Notes: generated by a model from the sequence alone, not told the origin. 37,409 nucleotides of DNA from Pseudocitrobacter faecalis (GCA_003315335.1 QNRL01000008.1:303855-341263), one strand, 5' to 3'. Positions 19,959-27,431 are shown, counted from the stretch's first letter. Made by a program: numbers and translations.

Positions 19959-20675
19959 TCAGTTTGAACTAGCAGAAAGATTTTTCAGCAAGTGAATAAG
20001 TTCTGAGCGATGCTGTAGCTTGAGCCGTTCAACAATGCGCCCCAGGCGATAGATAATCCTGTGATAATCTTTGTCGTGATCGCTGGCGATGGATTTCAAC
20101 GAACGCCCCTGGGTCAGCGCCATCAGAATGAGCCACTCATCACGTGAGAAATGACTTTTCCGGTTGAACTGCATCGGCTGCGGCATAAGCAATTTTTTGC
20201 GCAGCGTACGAAAGGGTGAGTGCCGACTGATTATCCGCAGCGTTGTCACCGCCTTCATAAAATGCAGGGCTTTTTTGTCCTGTGTCGGGGTTATCAGGTG
20301 AATATAATTTTGCGGAAACGCAAAGCTGATGCGCCGCAAGCGATCCAGCGTTTCGATGGCTGGCGCATCGGTGTAGTAAATATCGACCAGCAGTTGCACG
20401 CCGGGGGCTTTGGGAAGCAAGTCCAGCGCATTATCCAGCGTTGAGGTTACCCAACCGTTACTCAGTGGATAGGGGGCGAAACGAAACCCCTGCCGTAAGA
20501 ATTGATCGCTGCTGACCAGAATAAAATGAGGGGAGTCGGTTTTGTGCGTGAGGGCAAGTGAGTGAGTCAGGCGTTCAAGTCGATCAAAAAACGGGGGCCA
20601 GGCGTGTGGATTCTTAAATCCAGGGTGATCGGTGCCTGAACGACGCCTCCTTTCTCTGCGAATTGCGATGCGCAT
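19959..20675 (-). CDS. fimY: fimbrial regulator, FimY-like
   Basis: A 238-residue protein with a C-terminal LuxR-type helix-turn-helix (FSRDEWLILMALTQGRSLKS to HRSELIHLL). Position after fimZ and length near 240 match Salmonella FimY, which acts with FimZ to activate fimA. The first twelve codons carry seven Arg: CGC, CGC, AGA, AGG, AGG, CGT, CGT. In Salmonella, rare Arg codons early in fimY make its translation depend on the fimU tRNA; the same layout is present here. FimW is the alternative identity but is shorter (about 198). Function is transferred from Salmonella. Confidence 0.75.
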   Translation of the reverse strand: MRIAIRRERRRRSGTDHPGFKNPHAWPPFFDRLERLTHSLALTHKTDSPHFILVSSDQFLRQGFRFAPYPLSNGWVTSTLDNALDLLPKAPGVQLLVDIYYTDAPAIETLDRLRRISFAFPQNYIHLITPTQDKKALHFMKAVTTLRIISRHSPFRTLRKKLLMPQPMQFNRKSHFSRDEWLILMALTQGRSLKSIASDHDKDYHRIIYRLGRIVERLKLQHRSELIHLLKNLSASSN

Positions 20676-20983
20676 GCTTCTCTTCCTGGCGCCGTCACGC
20701 GCGTCTTCACTTATAGCTTATCTAACGATGCGGTCAAACAGCCAGTAGCAGACATTGTGACACCAGAGTCAGGTTCTTCTCTAAGGCAATACTTAAAGTT
20801 AGGTAAGGGTTTTCGCAGCACTCAGGCTACCGTAAGAAGAGTGGTTAAAAAAAACGCAAGGGCTGTTCGCGTAATGTCCATCTTCGCGAACAACCCTGAT
20901 TTCACATTGAAATGGATTGACTCACCGTCCGGTGACCGTATAATTCCTCGCGTTTCACCCCCGCGAAGTTCTGGCTTCACAAT
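20676..20983. promoter_or_regulatory. fimY-argU intergenic region with argU promoter
   Basis: This 308-bp gap has no convincing gene; Salmonella carries fimW between fimY and fimU. The argU promoter is clear: -35 TTGACT at 20917-20922, 16-bp spacer, -10 TATAAT at 20939-20944, then a GC-rich discriminator (TCCTCGCG), as in stable RNA genes under stringent control. Confidence 0.75.
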
Positions 20984-21060
20984 GCGCCCTTAGCTCAGTT
21001 GGATAGAGCAACGACCTTCTAAGTCGTGGGTCACAGGTTCGAATCCTGTAGGGCGTACCA
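20984..21060 (+). tRNA. argU: tRNA-Arg(UCU), argU (fimU in Salmonella)
   Basis: A 77-nt cloverleaf with encoded CCA. The anticodon loop CTTCTAA gives anticodon UCU, reading AGA (and AGG by wobble). The anticodon stem ACGAC/GTCGT and T stem ACAGG/CCTGT are perfect. The acceptor stem GCGCCCT/AGGGCGT has a G-U pair at 1:72, and the discriminator base is A. The 5' part equals E. coli argU as I recall it, while the T stem and 3' end differ, as expected if the 3' part came with the prophage. Confidence 0.97.
21020..21060 (+). other. probable prophage attachment junction (attL) in the 3' part of argU
   Basis: The integrase gene ends 15 bp from the tRNA 3' end and points at it, the standard layout for integration into a tRNA 3' half. 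Prophage DLP12 uses the same site in E. coli K-12 with a closely similar integrase. The exact core cannot be fixed because attR is outside the window. Confidence 0.7.
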
Positions 21061-21075
21061 TTTCAAATCAATCAG

Positions 21076-22239
21076 TTACGCCTCTTTTATTTCCTCCTGT
21101 TTTTGAGTGTGGGACATATTTGGGACATCATTGATAAAAATCGAGTCAATCTGACGTGCGTGTTCGGTTAAATGATTCGGTGCCAGGTGAGCATACCTGC
21201 GAACCATCTCGATAGACTCCCAACCTCCCATCTCCTGCAAAACAGACAGCGGAACGCCAGACTGAATTAACCAGCTAGCCCACGTATGTCTCAGGTCATG
21301 GAATCGGAAATCAACAATTCCCGCACGCTTACATGCAGCTTTCCATGCTACTGAATCATCAACCCGCATCTTCCTTACTGTAGGTGTCAGAGTTCCATCG
21401 GGGCGATGCTTGGCTTTGGTGTGGACGAACACCCATTTATTGTGATTACCAATCTGGTCTCTAAGCACCCGGCATGCTGTATCATTCAGTGCAACGCCAA
21501 TTGCTCTGTTTGATTTGCTGTCCTCCGGGTTTATCCAGGCAACGCGACGCTGCATGTCGATTTGTTGCCATTCAAGATTGATGATGTTTGAACGCCTGAG
21601 TCCGGTTGCCAGCGCAAACTTAACAACCGACTTAAGCGGCTCCGGACATTCATCAATCAGTCTTTTAGCTTCCTCTGCTTCAAGCCACCTGACACGCTTA
21701 TTCCTCACTGAAGGGATTTTGATAACAGGTGACTTCTCCAGCCATTTCCAGTCACGCTCTGCTGCACGCAATAAAGCTTTCATCATCGCCAGATGCTTGG
21801 CTTTTGTTGCCGTTGTTACTGGTCTTGGCGTAAATGCAGGTGGCTCAGTTCCTTTCCGCTTCGCCGCATCCACCTTGCTCTGCCATATCTCCTTATCCTT
21901 CCTGTTCTGCATCCTGCTAACAGCGGCGTAAATCCTCCCTTCTGTAATATCCTTTAAGCGAATCCCTTCGAAGTGCATCAACCAGAATTCAATTCGACTC
22001 TTATCAGAATCGAGAGACTTCTTATCTGCTTTCTCTTCAAGCCATCTCAAACAAGCCTCTTCAAAAGTCACATCCGGAAAGTCACCGAGTCTGTCTACTC
22101 GCCAGAGTTCAGCCTTTCGCTTGTCGTGCAACTCCTGAGCTTGCCGCTTGTCCGTTGTGCCAAGAGATTCCTTAATTCGCTTCCCGCCCGGGAGCGAGTA
22201 CGAGGCGTACCATATTTTACCTCTGCGGAAGAGTGACAT
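21076..22239 (-). CDS. int: tyrosine integrase, DLP12 IntD type
   Basis: A 387-residue phage integrase, the IntD length. Catalytic residues are R215 (ATGLRRSN), probable K242, H314 and R317 ([10 protein letters not shown]), W340 (GGW) and the nucleophile Y349 (VRRYAHL). The N-terminal arm-binding part begins [18 protein letters not shown] lies 7 nt upstream of ATG. It is the last gene of the leftward early operon, overlaps xis by 145 bp, and is convergent with argU. Confidence 0.95.
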   Translation of the reverse strand: MSLFRRGKIWYASYSLPGGKRIKESLGTTDKRQAQELHDKRKAELWRVDRLGDFPDVTFEEACLRWLEEKADKKSLDSDKSRIEFWLMHFEGIRLKDITEGRIYAAVSRMQNRKDKEIWQSKVDAAKRKGTEPPAFTPRPVTTATKAKHLAMMKALLRAAERDWKWLEKSPVIKIPSVRNKRVRWLEAEEAKRLIDECPEPLKSVVKFALATGLRRSNIINLEWQQIDMQRRVAWINPEDSKSNRAIGVALNDTACRVLRDQIGNHNKWVFVHTKAKHRPDGTLTPTVRKMRVDDSVAWKAACKRAGIVDFRFHDLRHTWASWLIQSGVPLSVLQEMGGWESIEMVRRYAHLAPNHLTEHARQIDSIFINDVPNMSHTQKQEEIKEA

Positions 22240-22466
22240 TTTATTTCCTCTTTAATGTCATCACCCGCGCTCACGTCGACAGTATGCAGCGGAGACTGAA
22301 GCGCCGCAATGCAGGCTTGTCTGGTGGTGAGGTAAGGGGATTTGGGTTTGGAAGGGTCTTTACGGGTTGCTTGCAGTCGGCCTGTGCGAATCCAGTTGGT
22401 GGCGGTAGGTCTGGATATCTTGAGAAATGCACAGGCCTCATCGAGTGTGAGGCTGTGTGATTCCAT
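22095..22466 (-). CDS. xis: excisionase, P22 Xis type
   Basis: A 123-residue protein with an N-terminal winged-helix of MerR/Xis kind ([20 protein letters not shown]). It closely resembles P22 Xis as I remember it. It directs the integrase toward excision by binding the attachment arms. The 3' third lies inside the 5' end of int in another frame, an overlap also present in P22. Confidence 0.88.
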   Translation of the reverse strand: MESHSLTLDEACAFLKISRPTATNWIRTGRLQATRKDPSKPKSPYLTTRQACIAALQSPLHTVDVSAGDDIKEEIKCHSSAEVKYGTPRTRSRAGSELRNLLAQRTSGKLRSCTTSERLNSGE

Positions 22467-22468
22467 AA

Positions 22469-22609
22469 TTACTTTCCTAATACTGAAGCGAGAAGAGCAA
22501 TCTCTACAAAGATTTCAATGAGACCTAGTGTTGCCATGAATCCGTAAGCATCGACATCAATATCTCCACGTCGACAGAGATAGGTAGCGCTGATAACAAG
22601 AATCATCAT
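22469..22609 (-). CDS. 46-residue membrane peptide before xis
   Basis: A small gene: ATG ATG at the 5' end with GGAG just upstream, product MMILVISATYLCRRGDIDVD followed by a single hydrophobic helix (GFMATLGLIEIFVEIALLAS). It ends 2 bp before the xis start. Small membrane proteins occur here in P22-like phages; the function is not known to me. Confidence 0.6.
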   Translation of the reverse strand: MMILVISATYLCRRGDIDVDAYGFMATLGLIEIFVEIALLASVLGK

Positions 22610-22676
22610 TCACTCCAATAAAAAAACCCGCCATAGCGAGTTCAGATAAAAGAAAACCCCGACTGTGCGAGGTTGG

Positions 22677-22820
22677 TTATTGACTGGTTCCACGCCGGAA
22701 TGCCAGCAGTTCACGATACGCATTAGCCTGCGGATTATCTCCGTGAGCCATCATCTCAAGCTCATCGTCAGTGAATGAGTTTGGCGGTAACTTGTAAGAC
22801 TGGCTTACACGTTCAACCAT
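22677..22820 (-). CDS. 47-residue hypothetical early protein
   Basis: MVERVSQSYKLPPNSFTDDE then LEMMAHGDNPQANAYRELLA and FRRGTSQ. Acidic, helical, soluble. It follows the 155-residue gene by 12 bp in the same direction. No family recognised. The 67 bp between it and the next gene hold a weak hairpin only. Confidence 0.5.
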   Translation of the reverse strand: MVERVSQSYKLPPNSFTDDELEMMAHGDNPQANAYRELLAFRRGTSQ

Positions 22821-22832
22821 ATCGCGCTCACT

Positions 22833-23300
22833 CTAGGAATGGTTGAGCATGGCGGCGCGGCGCTCAATACCATCAAGAGCAATGCGAAGGGCCTGAATTA
22901 CCGTTGAGCTATCGTTTGGAGTAATGCCGTAACGCTCGAATACTGCAATGTGGTTGCGCATGAATGTTGGCGTCAGCTCTTTGTAGGCATGAGCAAGTGG
23001 ACCGGAAATATCATCAGGCACTAACGCCACAGGATGCGCCACAGCAAACAGCGGGCCCGGCGCAACATCGAAACGTCGCCAACGGATATCGCAGGTACGC
23101 TCTTCGCCTTCTTTGTGCCAGGCTACAACGTCGGCTACAGGCTCGGCGTCCATTGCCGCCAGCAGCGCATCCATGGCGATCATGCCGAGGCCAAACATGT
23201 CAAACTGCTCTTTGTCGGCTACCGGGTCGTAGTCCTGCTGCCAGCATTCAAAATCATTGCGCAGCCGCTGGGCTTGCTCTTTTGTGATTGGGGTTGTCAT
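22833..23300 (-). CDS. early-operon protein, Eaa-like
   Basis: A 155-residue protein of the mosaic Ea-type group in the b region of lambdoid phages. The N-terminal half (EQAQRLRNDFECWQQDYDPV) and the AEPVADVVAWHKEGEERTC joint with a C-terminal module are typical of these recombining accessory proteins. It starts 2 bp after the stop of its upstream neighbour. Function unknown. Confidence 0.6.
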   Translation of the reverse strand: MTTPITKEQAQRLRNDFECWQQDYDPVADKEQFDMFGLGMIAMDALLAAMDAEPVADVVAWHKEGEERTCDIRWRRFDVAPGPLFAVAHPVALVPDDISGPLAHAYKELTPTFMRNHIAVFERYGITPNDSSTVIQALRIALDGIERRAAMLNHS

Positions 23301-23302
23301 TG

Positions 23303-23530
23303 TTAATTCGTCCAGTAAGTGAGTTCTTCAGCAACGTGCCAATTAGCGTCAGCTTGGTCAGTAAATGGCGGGTCAGTCTTCAGATGTTCTTCTACTGTTA
23401 TTGCTGCATTCTCACGACAGAACGCCTTCCAACCCTTACGGCCTGTTTTCCAGCCGCGATGCCAGCCAAGTTCTTTCGTCTCAGTGCGCCACGCTCGATT
23501 TGCTAACTGCATCTGTGTCTTGGCCATCAT
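23303..23530 (-). CDS. 75-residue hypothetical early protein
   Basis: Begins MMAKTQMQLANRAWRTETKE and is rich in Trp, Lys and Glu, without membrane segments. Its ATG overlaps the stop of the Ead/Ea22-like gene (ATGA at 23527-23530), so it is translationally coupled. No family recognised. Confidence 0.55.
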   Translation of the reverse strand: MMAKTQMQLANRAWRTETKELGWHRGWKTGRKGWKAFCRENAAITVEEHLKTDPPFTDQADANWHVAEELTYWTN

Positions 23531-24129
23531 TCACCCTCCACGGCTACGCCAGCGGCGCGGATTTCGGCATCGCAAGCCTCTATTGCCTTATTCCAGATTT
23601 CGACCTCTTCCCATAGCTGGCTCCCTGCGTACTCTGCCGGACAAAATTTAGTGGCTGGCAACTTCACCGTCCGCGCCTCCAGTTCTGCGTTGCGCTTCTC
23701 TGCAATTTCCAGCTCTAACTTGAGGTGACGATTCTCATTCAGCGCGGCCTCTCTAAATTCGAGTGTGGCTTTGCTGTAGGTTTCCAGCCAAGTGATGCGC
23801 TTCTCTGCGTCGCGCAACCTGTCATGCAGGCTGTTACTTTCCCGACATAACCGGGCTTTTATCTGAACGTCTTTGGCAATCTGCTTATCTCTGGCTTCCA
23901 GCGCCTCTACCAGAGCCCGCACGTTAGCGGGGTTGCCAAGTTGGATGAACTCACGATTTGCTGCCGCGTCTGGCCCCTCAAGATGCGCAATGATGAATCC
24001 GCCGTTAGCCTGGTCATTAGCGCTACAAATCGCCTCCCATCCGTCGCCGGACTCTTTTACCCAGCCTCCATCGCTTGCCTTCAGCGCCGCCGATTTCATA
24101 CGCTGCGCCAGTTCTGTTGTCATGCTCAT
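23527..24129 (-). CDS. Ead/Ea22-like protein
   Basis: A 200-residue protein. The N-terminal domain (TELAQRMKSAALKASDGGWV, then FIIAHLEGPDAAANREFIQL) matches the Ead/Ea22 group of lambdoid phages. A long coiled-coil follows (about 80-165, EALEARDKQIAKDVQIKARL to EIAEKRNAELEAR). The start may be ATG 24129 or 24123. Coupled by ATGA overlap to both neighbours. In lambda, Ea proteins are nonessential; function not settled. Confidence 0.65.
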   Translation of the reverse strand: MSMTTELAQRMKSAALKASDGGWVKESGDGWEAICSANDQANGGFIIAHLEGPDAAANREFIQLGNPANVRALVEALEARDKQIAKDVQIKARLCRESNSLHDRLRDAEKRITWLETYSKATLEFREAALNENRHLKLELEIAEKRNAELEARTVKLPATKFCPAEYAGSQLWEEVEIWNKAIEACDAEIRAAGVAVEGE

Positions 24130-24383
24130 GCCTTTCCCTCCTTGCGAAACATCATGATTGTCAGGTCGCCTTTGGTGGCGATTTTTACCGTGTCGCCAGG
24201 ACTCATTGCACCAAGCTCGAAGGCATCATAAAACTCGTTAACTGCCTTCTGGCGGCGTGACTGTTTACGTCGCTTATCCCACTGGGTAAGAATATTTCTA
24301 ATAACCCACTGACCTGCTTTGCACATGATGTAGAGCCACCCGAGAAGAGCTAAGCCTGTGTTCAGGTACGTTGCCATATTCAT
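24126..24383 (-). CDS. small phage protein with one membrane segment (DUF4752-like)
   Basis: 85 residues from ATG 24383 ([20 protein letters not shown]). It has an N-terminal hydrophobic helix, then a basic linker (WDKRRKQSRRQK) and a cytoplasmic tail (GDTVKIATKGDLTIMMFRKE). The start overlaps the upstream stop (ATGA). The DUF4752 label is from memory and tentative. Confidence 0.55.
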   Translation of the reverse strand: MNMATYLNTGLALLGWLYIMCKAGQWVIRNILTQWDKRRKQSRRQKAVNEFYDAFELGAMSPGDTVKIATKGDLTIMMFRKEGKA

Positions 24384-24811
24384 GCTTTCCCCTCGCTCAA
24401 CTCCGCTTCCCAATCCTTCAATGCCTGTTCTGCGTACTCGCCGGATAATCCATCCTCGCCAGGCGTAGCCAAATCCTCTTTCGCTGAGAGAATCATTCGA
24501 ACAACGTCAAAGACTTCAGATAGTGGCTTGTCGATGAATCCTTGGTTATATGCAGCGGCTAGGCGACTGGCTGCGTAATTGATACCTTCGATTCGAGATT
24601 GCGCCACCAGTTGCTTCAAATGCACCTGCAAATCCACACCTGCCGGACAGTTCGTCACTTCACGCGCTTTCTCAATCGTTGAGTGCGCTGCTGTTAGTTC
24701 GTTAATCTTGTTAAGCTTTCTCACAAGATATTCTGCGTTTGTTTCATTTACCTTCAAATCGCCGGGAATGCATTTTCCGCGCAGAAATCCTTCCATCTCA
24801 AATAATTTCAT
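24380..24811 (-). CDS. 143-residue hypothetical early protein
   Basis: Begins [20 protein letters not shown] and is acidic and largely helical ([40 protein letters not shown]). It has no membrane segment or recognised motif. ATGA overlaps join it to the genes on both sides. Such proteins vary freely between lambdoid phages. Confidence 0.55.
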   Translation of the reverse strand: MKLFEMEGFLRGKCIPGDLKVNETNAEYLVRKLNKINELTAAHSTIEKAREVTNCPAGVDLQVHLKQLVAQSRIEGINYAASRLAAAYNQGFIDKPLSEVFDVVRMILSAKEDLATPGEDGLSGEYAEQALKDWEAELSEGKA

Positions 24812-24972
24812 TTCTTCACTCCCGGCAATCTTGCATTCAGATATTTATTTTCATTCACACTTGGGAATGAATTACGCGCTAACAGTTCTTCGCTTGGTGG
24901 GTAAGGTCTGATTCTCTGGCGAGCTACTAATTCACCAGGAGTTAATGAAGGGTCGTATTGTCTGGCTAACAT
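24808..24972 (-). CDS. 54-residue hypothetical early protein
   Basis: [20 protein letters not shown] then [20 protein letters not shown] to a NARLPGVKK end. A ribosome site GGAGG lies about 9 nt before ATG 24972. The stop overlaps the next start (ATGA) and the start overlaps the upstream gene by 7 nt. I recall similar small proteins in P22-like phages but no function. Confidence 0.6.
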   Translation of the reverse strand: MLARQYDPSLTPGELVARQRIRPYPPSEELLARNSFPSVNENKYLNARLPGVKK

Positions 24973-25256
24973 GATTTCGCCTCCATGAAGTCATTAATCG
25001 CTTTACTCAATGACAGTCCAAGCGTCTCTATGTGCTGCTGCAACGCCTGAAGAGATTGCGCTTCTGATGCTAGAATTTCACGATGGCATAGTTCTTTAAC
25101 CAGATGCTCAAACTTGCTGTAGTAACCACAGCGCACCAAAACTTCATTACCAAAATTTTTACTTTTCTCGTCGGTTACTTTCTTCTTTTCGCTGAGAACA
25201 AGGTCGTGCTTGGTGCCGGTGATAACGTATTTACCCAAATCTATGTTTAGTTTCAT
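24966..25256 (-). CDS. DUF5405-like phage protein
   Basis: A 96-residue protein. The opening [20 protein letters not shown] followed by [13 protein letters not shown] resembles DUF5405 proteins of enterobacterial phages, a family without known function. It ends seven bases inside the next gene. Confidence 0.55.
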   Translation of the reverse strand: MKLNIDLGKYVITGTKHDLVLSEKKKVTDEKSKNFGNEVLVRCGYYSKFEHLVKELCHREILASEAQSLQALQQHIETLGLSLSKAINDFMEAKSC

Positions 25257-25266
25257 GATGTATTCC

Positions 25267-25563
25267 TCAGTCGTTACGAGTATTACCGTATCGACCTATG
25301 TAATTCCTGAGTCGCTCTTCGGTATATTCAAACGGACGAACCGGCCCGGTAATTTGCCAATATGGTCTGGCGATAGTGTTTGCGTGCCATATAGAGGCTG
25401 CGTGACGCTCCTGATATTTACGCAGCATTCGTTCATCTCTTGTTTCCTGCACTCCGTTGCAACCATTTGCCACGTGCTCTTTAAGCATCTGAAGCACCTC
25501 TTCTTTGGTGCGGTAGCGTTTTGTAAGATGCAGGTATCCCGCCCCTTGAAGAGGTGTATTCAT
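25267..25563 (-). CDS. 98-residue hypothetical early protein
   Basis: Basic protein beginning MNTPLQGAGYLHLTKRYRTK, with central RDERMLRKYQERHAASIWHA. AAGGA precedes ATG 25563. It follows ssb by 23 bp in the same operon. No domain recognised. Confidence 0.55.
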   Translation of the reverse strand: MNTPLQGAGYLHLTKRYRTKEEVLQMLKEHVANGCNGVQETRDERMLRKYQERHAASIWHANTIARPYWQITGPVRPFEYTEERLRNYIGRYGNTRND

Positions 25564-25586
25564 GGTTAAGTCCTTATTGTTTTAAA

Positions 25587-26039
25587 TCAGAAGGGGATTT
25601 CATCATCGAAGTTCATAGGAGGCTCATTCGATGTTTGCTGTTTCGGTGGTGGTGCAGATTGAGGTGCTTTAGGCTGATTATCGGCTTCTCGCTTTCCTCC
25701 AATCATCTGCATTGTTCCGTTAATACCAACCTGAATTTCAGTTGTGTATTTCTCAATTCCAGCCTGGTCAGTCCATTTTCTGGTTTTCAGCTTTCCTTCG
25801 AGATAAACCTCAGAACCTTTTCGCAGGTATTCGCCAGCAATTTCCGCAAGTTTTCCGCTAATTACTACGCGGTGCCATTCCGTTTGCTCTTTCTGCTCAC
25901 CTGTTTGTTTATCTCGCCACTGTTCTGATGTTGCCACGGTAAGATTCGCAAATGCCGCACCAGAAGGTGCGTAGCGCACCTCCGGGTCTTGGCCTAATCT
26001 ACCAATAAGAATTACTTTATTGACGCCTCTACTAGCCAT
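25587..26039 (-). CDS. ssb: phage single-stranded DNA-binding protein
   Basis: A 150-residue SSB with a full OB-fold ([20 protein letters not shown] to [11 protein letters not shown]), a short proline- and glutamine-rich linker and the acidic tip DDEIPF that recruits partner proteins. Its ATG follows the stop of the Sak4-like gene without a gap. In phage HK620 a cognate SSB stimulates annealing by Sak4; the pair here is the same arrangement. Confidence 0.93.
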   Translation of the reverse strand: MASRGVNKVILIGRLGQDPEVRYAPSGAAFANLTVATSEQWRDKQTGEQKEQTEWHRVVISGKLAEIAGEYLRKGSEVYLEGKLKTRKWTDQAGIEKYTTEIQVGINGTMQMIGGKREADNQPKAPQSAPPPKQQTSNEPPMNFDDEIPF

Positions 26040-26912
26040 TTATGCTGCCTTATCTGCTGGTTCGAAATCTGATTTACGAGCGTCGTAAACCTCTTTTGCT
26101 TTTGACTGATAATCGGTTCCGCGAAGTGTTCTCCATGCCTCTTCAAAAAGCGGCTTAAGCTCATCCATGCTCTGCGCATGACCAGCCATATCAACGAACG
26201 ATTTAAGAGTTTCTTCGTGAGGGTTTACGCCAGATTCAAGCCAGTTAAGAAGCTGCTTACCAGTCTCTTCGCTTAGGATTACTGGGTCAGAGTTAGAGAA
26301 AAGTTTTGTACGGTCTTTGCTGGCGATCGCATGATGCGTTTCGTGGCCGATATCAAGAACGGTAGTGAATTCATATTCAACGCCGTCACGCTGCTCTGAC
26401 TTCATACCAAGTTTGGCGACCTTCTTGCGGCCGTTCTCTTCTACCTGGGCTGTTTCTGTCTTGCTGCGCATGGTGGCGATGATATGCATTGGAGAGCGCA
26501 GAATCGCGTCGAGGAACAATCGGTGCCGCGGGTTAATTTCACTCCAGGCTGACCAGCTATTACCGCGGTATTTAGCTTTTGCGATTGTGTCTACAAGCTC
26601 AAGGCATCCACCAACGCCACCCCATTCATGAGTAATACTGTCGATAACCAGAGAGTCATATCCTGCATCCTCTGCTGACTTAATCGCTTCGATAAATCGC
26701 TCAGGTGAGAAGGGAGGGTCTAATTCCAGAACGTCGAATTCTGCAATGTCAGAATAAAGTGACGCGCTACCTTTCTCAGTATCGATGAAAGCAATCTTGC
26801 CTCCAATTCCCTTAGCTACAAGCAACGCACTGTAGGTTTTACCCGATCCACTTGGCCCGGTAAGAGCCAGCCGTAGCTTGGCTTTCTTTCTCATGGCTTT
26901 TTCAAATTTCAT
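26040..26912 (-). CDS. RecA-like single-strand annealing ATPase (Sak4 type)
   Basis: A 290-residue P-loop ATPase. Walker A is LTGPSGSGKTYSALL near the N terminus, a Walker-B-like strand is DSLVIDSITHEW, and a conserved patch HIIATMRSKTETAQVEENGR follows. This is the phage recombination ATPase group with a RecA core (Sak4). ATG 26912 is chosen because AAGGTG lies 8 nt upstream; an upstream ATG at 26936 lacks this. It occupies the place of lambda bet-exo or P22 erf. Confidence 0.75.
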   Translation of the reverse strand: MKFEKAMRKKAKLRLALTGPSGSGKTYSALLVAKGIGGKIAFIDTEKGSASLYSDIAEFDVLELDPPFSPERFIEAIKSAEDAGYDSLVIDSITHEWGGVGGCLELVDTIAKAKYRGNSWSAWSEINPRHRLFLDAILRSPMHIIATMRSKTETAQVEENGRKKVAKLGMKSEQRDGVEYEFTTVLDIGHETHHAIASKDRTKLFSNSDPVILSEETGKQLLNWLESGVNPHEETLKSFVDMAGHAQSMDELKPLFEEAWRTLRGTDYQSKAKEVYDARKSDFEPADKAA

Positions 26913-26923
26913 TTTGGTCACCT

Positions 26924-27094
26924 TTAGAATGGGCATTCGCCCAGGAAATAACGCTGATTTAATACTTCGATTCTGGAAAGGTTTAAGTGAGCCAACATTG
27001 CTTTGCGGTCACCCTTGAGACGGTAATAAAGGGCTTGCTGCGTAAACATCCGTCTTTGCAACTGGCTCTCTTTCATGTTTTTCGCGAGACTCAT
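26924..27094 (-). CDS. 56-residue protein, Kil-like
   Basis: MSLAKNMKESQLQRRMFTQQ then ALYYRLKGDRKAMLAHLNLS and RIEVLNQRYFLGECPF. The pattern of a basic helix, then GD-x-K and an Ala-containing helix, resembles lambda Kil, which blocks FtsZ. It also has the Kil position, after a CIII-like gene and before the recombination genes. Identity is from pattern and synteny, not proven similarity. It overlaps the previous gene by 86 bp. Confidence 0.5.
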   Translation of the reverse strand: MSLAKNMKESQLQRRMFTQQALYYRLKGDRKAMLAHLNLSRIEVLNQRYFLGECPF

Positions 27095-27170
27095 TTTCTT
27101 TGTCCTCAGAAATCAAATCTTTCATCAATCGGATAAAAGCATCATCTGTCCAGGTGTCGGCAATACTCAC
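27009..27170 (-). CDS. 53-residue protein overlapping the Kil-like gene
   Basis: GTG start at 27170 overlaps the upstream stop (GTGA). Product VSIADTWTDDAFIRLMKDLI then SEDKENESREKHEREPVAKT and a DVYAASPLLPSQG end. Over half of the gene lies in another frame of the next gene. It is acidic with a charged middle. No family recognised. It is real if the GTGA coupling is used. Confidence 0.45.
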   Translation of the reverse strand: MSIADTWTDDAFIRLMKDLISEDKENESREKHEREPVAKTDVYAASPLLPSQG

Positions 27171-27337
27171 GGCTGAACCTTTTGATTTAGGAATTCAACC
27201 AGACGTTCTAATAAGCTTTTAACGCGCGGTTGTTTAAAGTCAGCGCCAGTCAAAATATGTTGGCGTGAATGTTGAATTGAAGTGATTGCATTGAAGCTAC
27301 CTGACGCGGTAGCCCCTGCGAGATTTAAGGTCTGCAT
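27167..27337 (-). CDS. 56-residue protein, possible CIII analogue
   Basis: AAGGAG lies 8 nt before ATG 27337. The product MQTLNLAGATASGSFNAITS ends with the helix KSLLERLVEFLNQK. Lambda CIII ends with a comparable stretch (ESLLER and LIDILNQPGVP) and protects CII from FtsH. Position also fits, upstream of Kil. The similarity is short, so the call is tentative. A longer reading frame to 27517 lacks a ribosome site and crosses a terminator. Confidence 0.45.
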   Translation of the reverse strand: MQTLNLAGATASGSFNAITSIQHSRQHILTGADFKQPRVKSLLERLVEFLNQKVQP

Positions 27338-27404
27338 CAGGTAACTCCTTATAGTTTTATAGGCATAGCGAAAACTCCTCGACGAAGAGTTATTGATATA
27401 CGAG

Positions 27405-27431
27405 TAAAAAATGCCGCCCATATAGAGCGGC
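27405..27431 (-). terminator. intrinsic terminator inside the PL operon
   Basis: On the minus strand GCCGCTC-TATAT-GGGCGGC forms a 7-bp stem (27413-27431) followed by ATTTTTT. It stands in the 209-bp gap between small early genes, so distal early genes need N antitermination, like the tL terminators of lambda. Confidence 0.85.
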
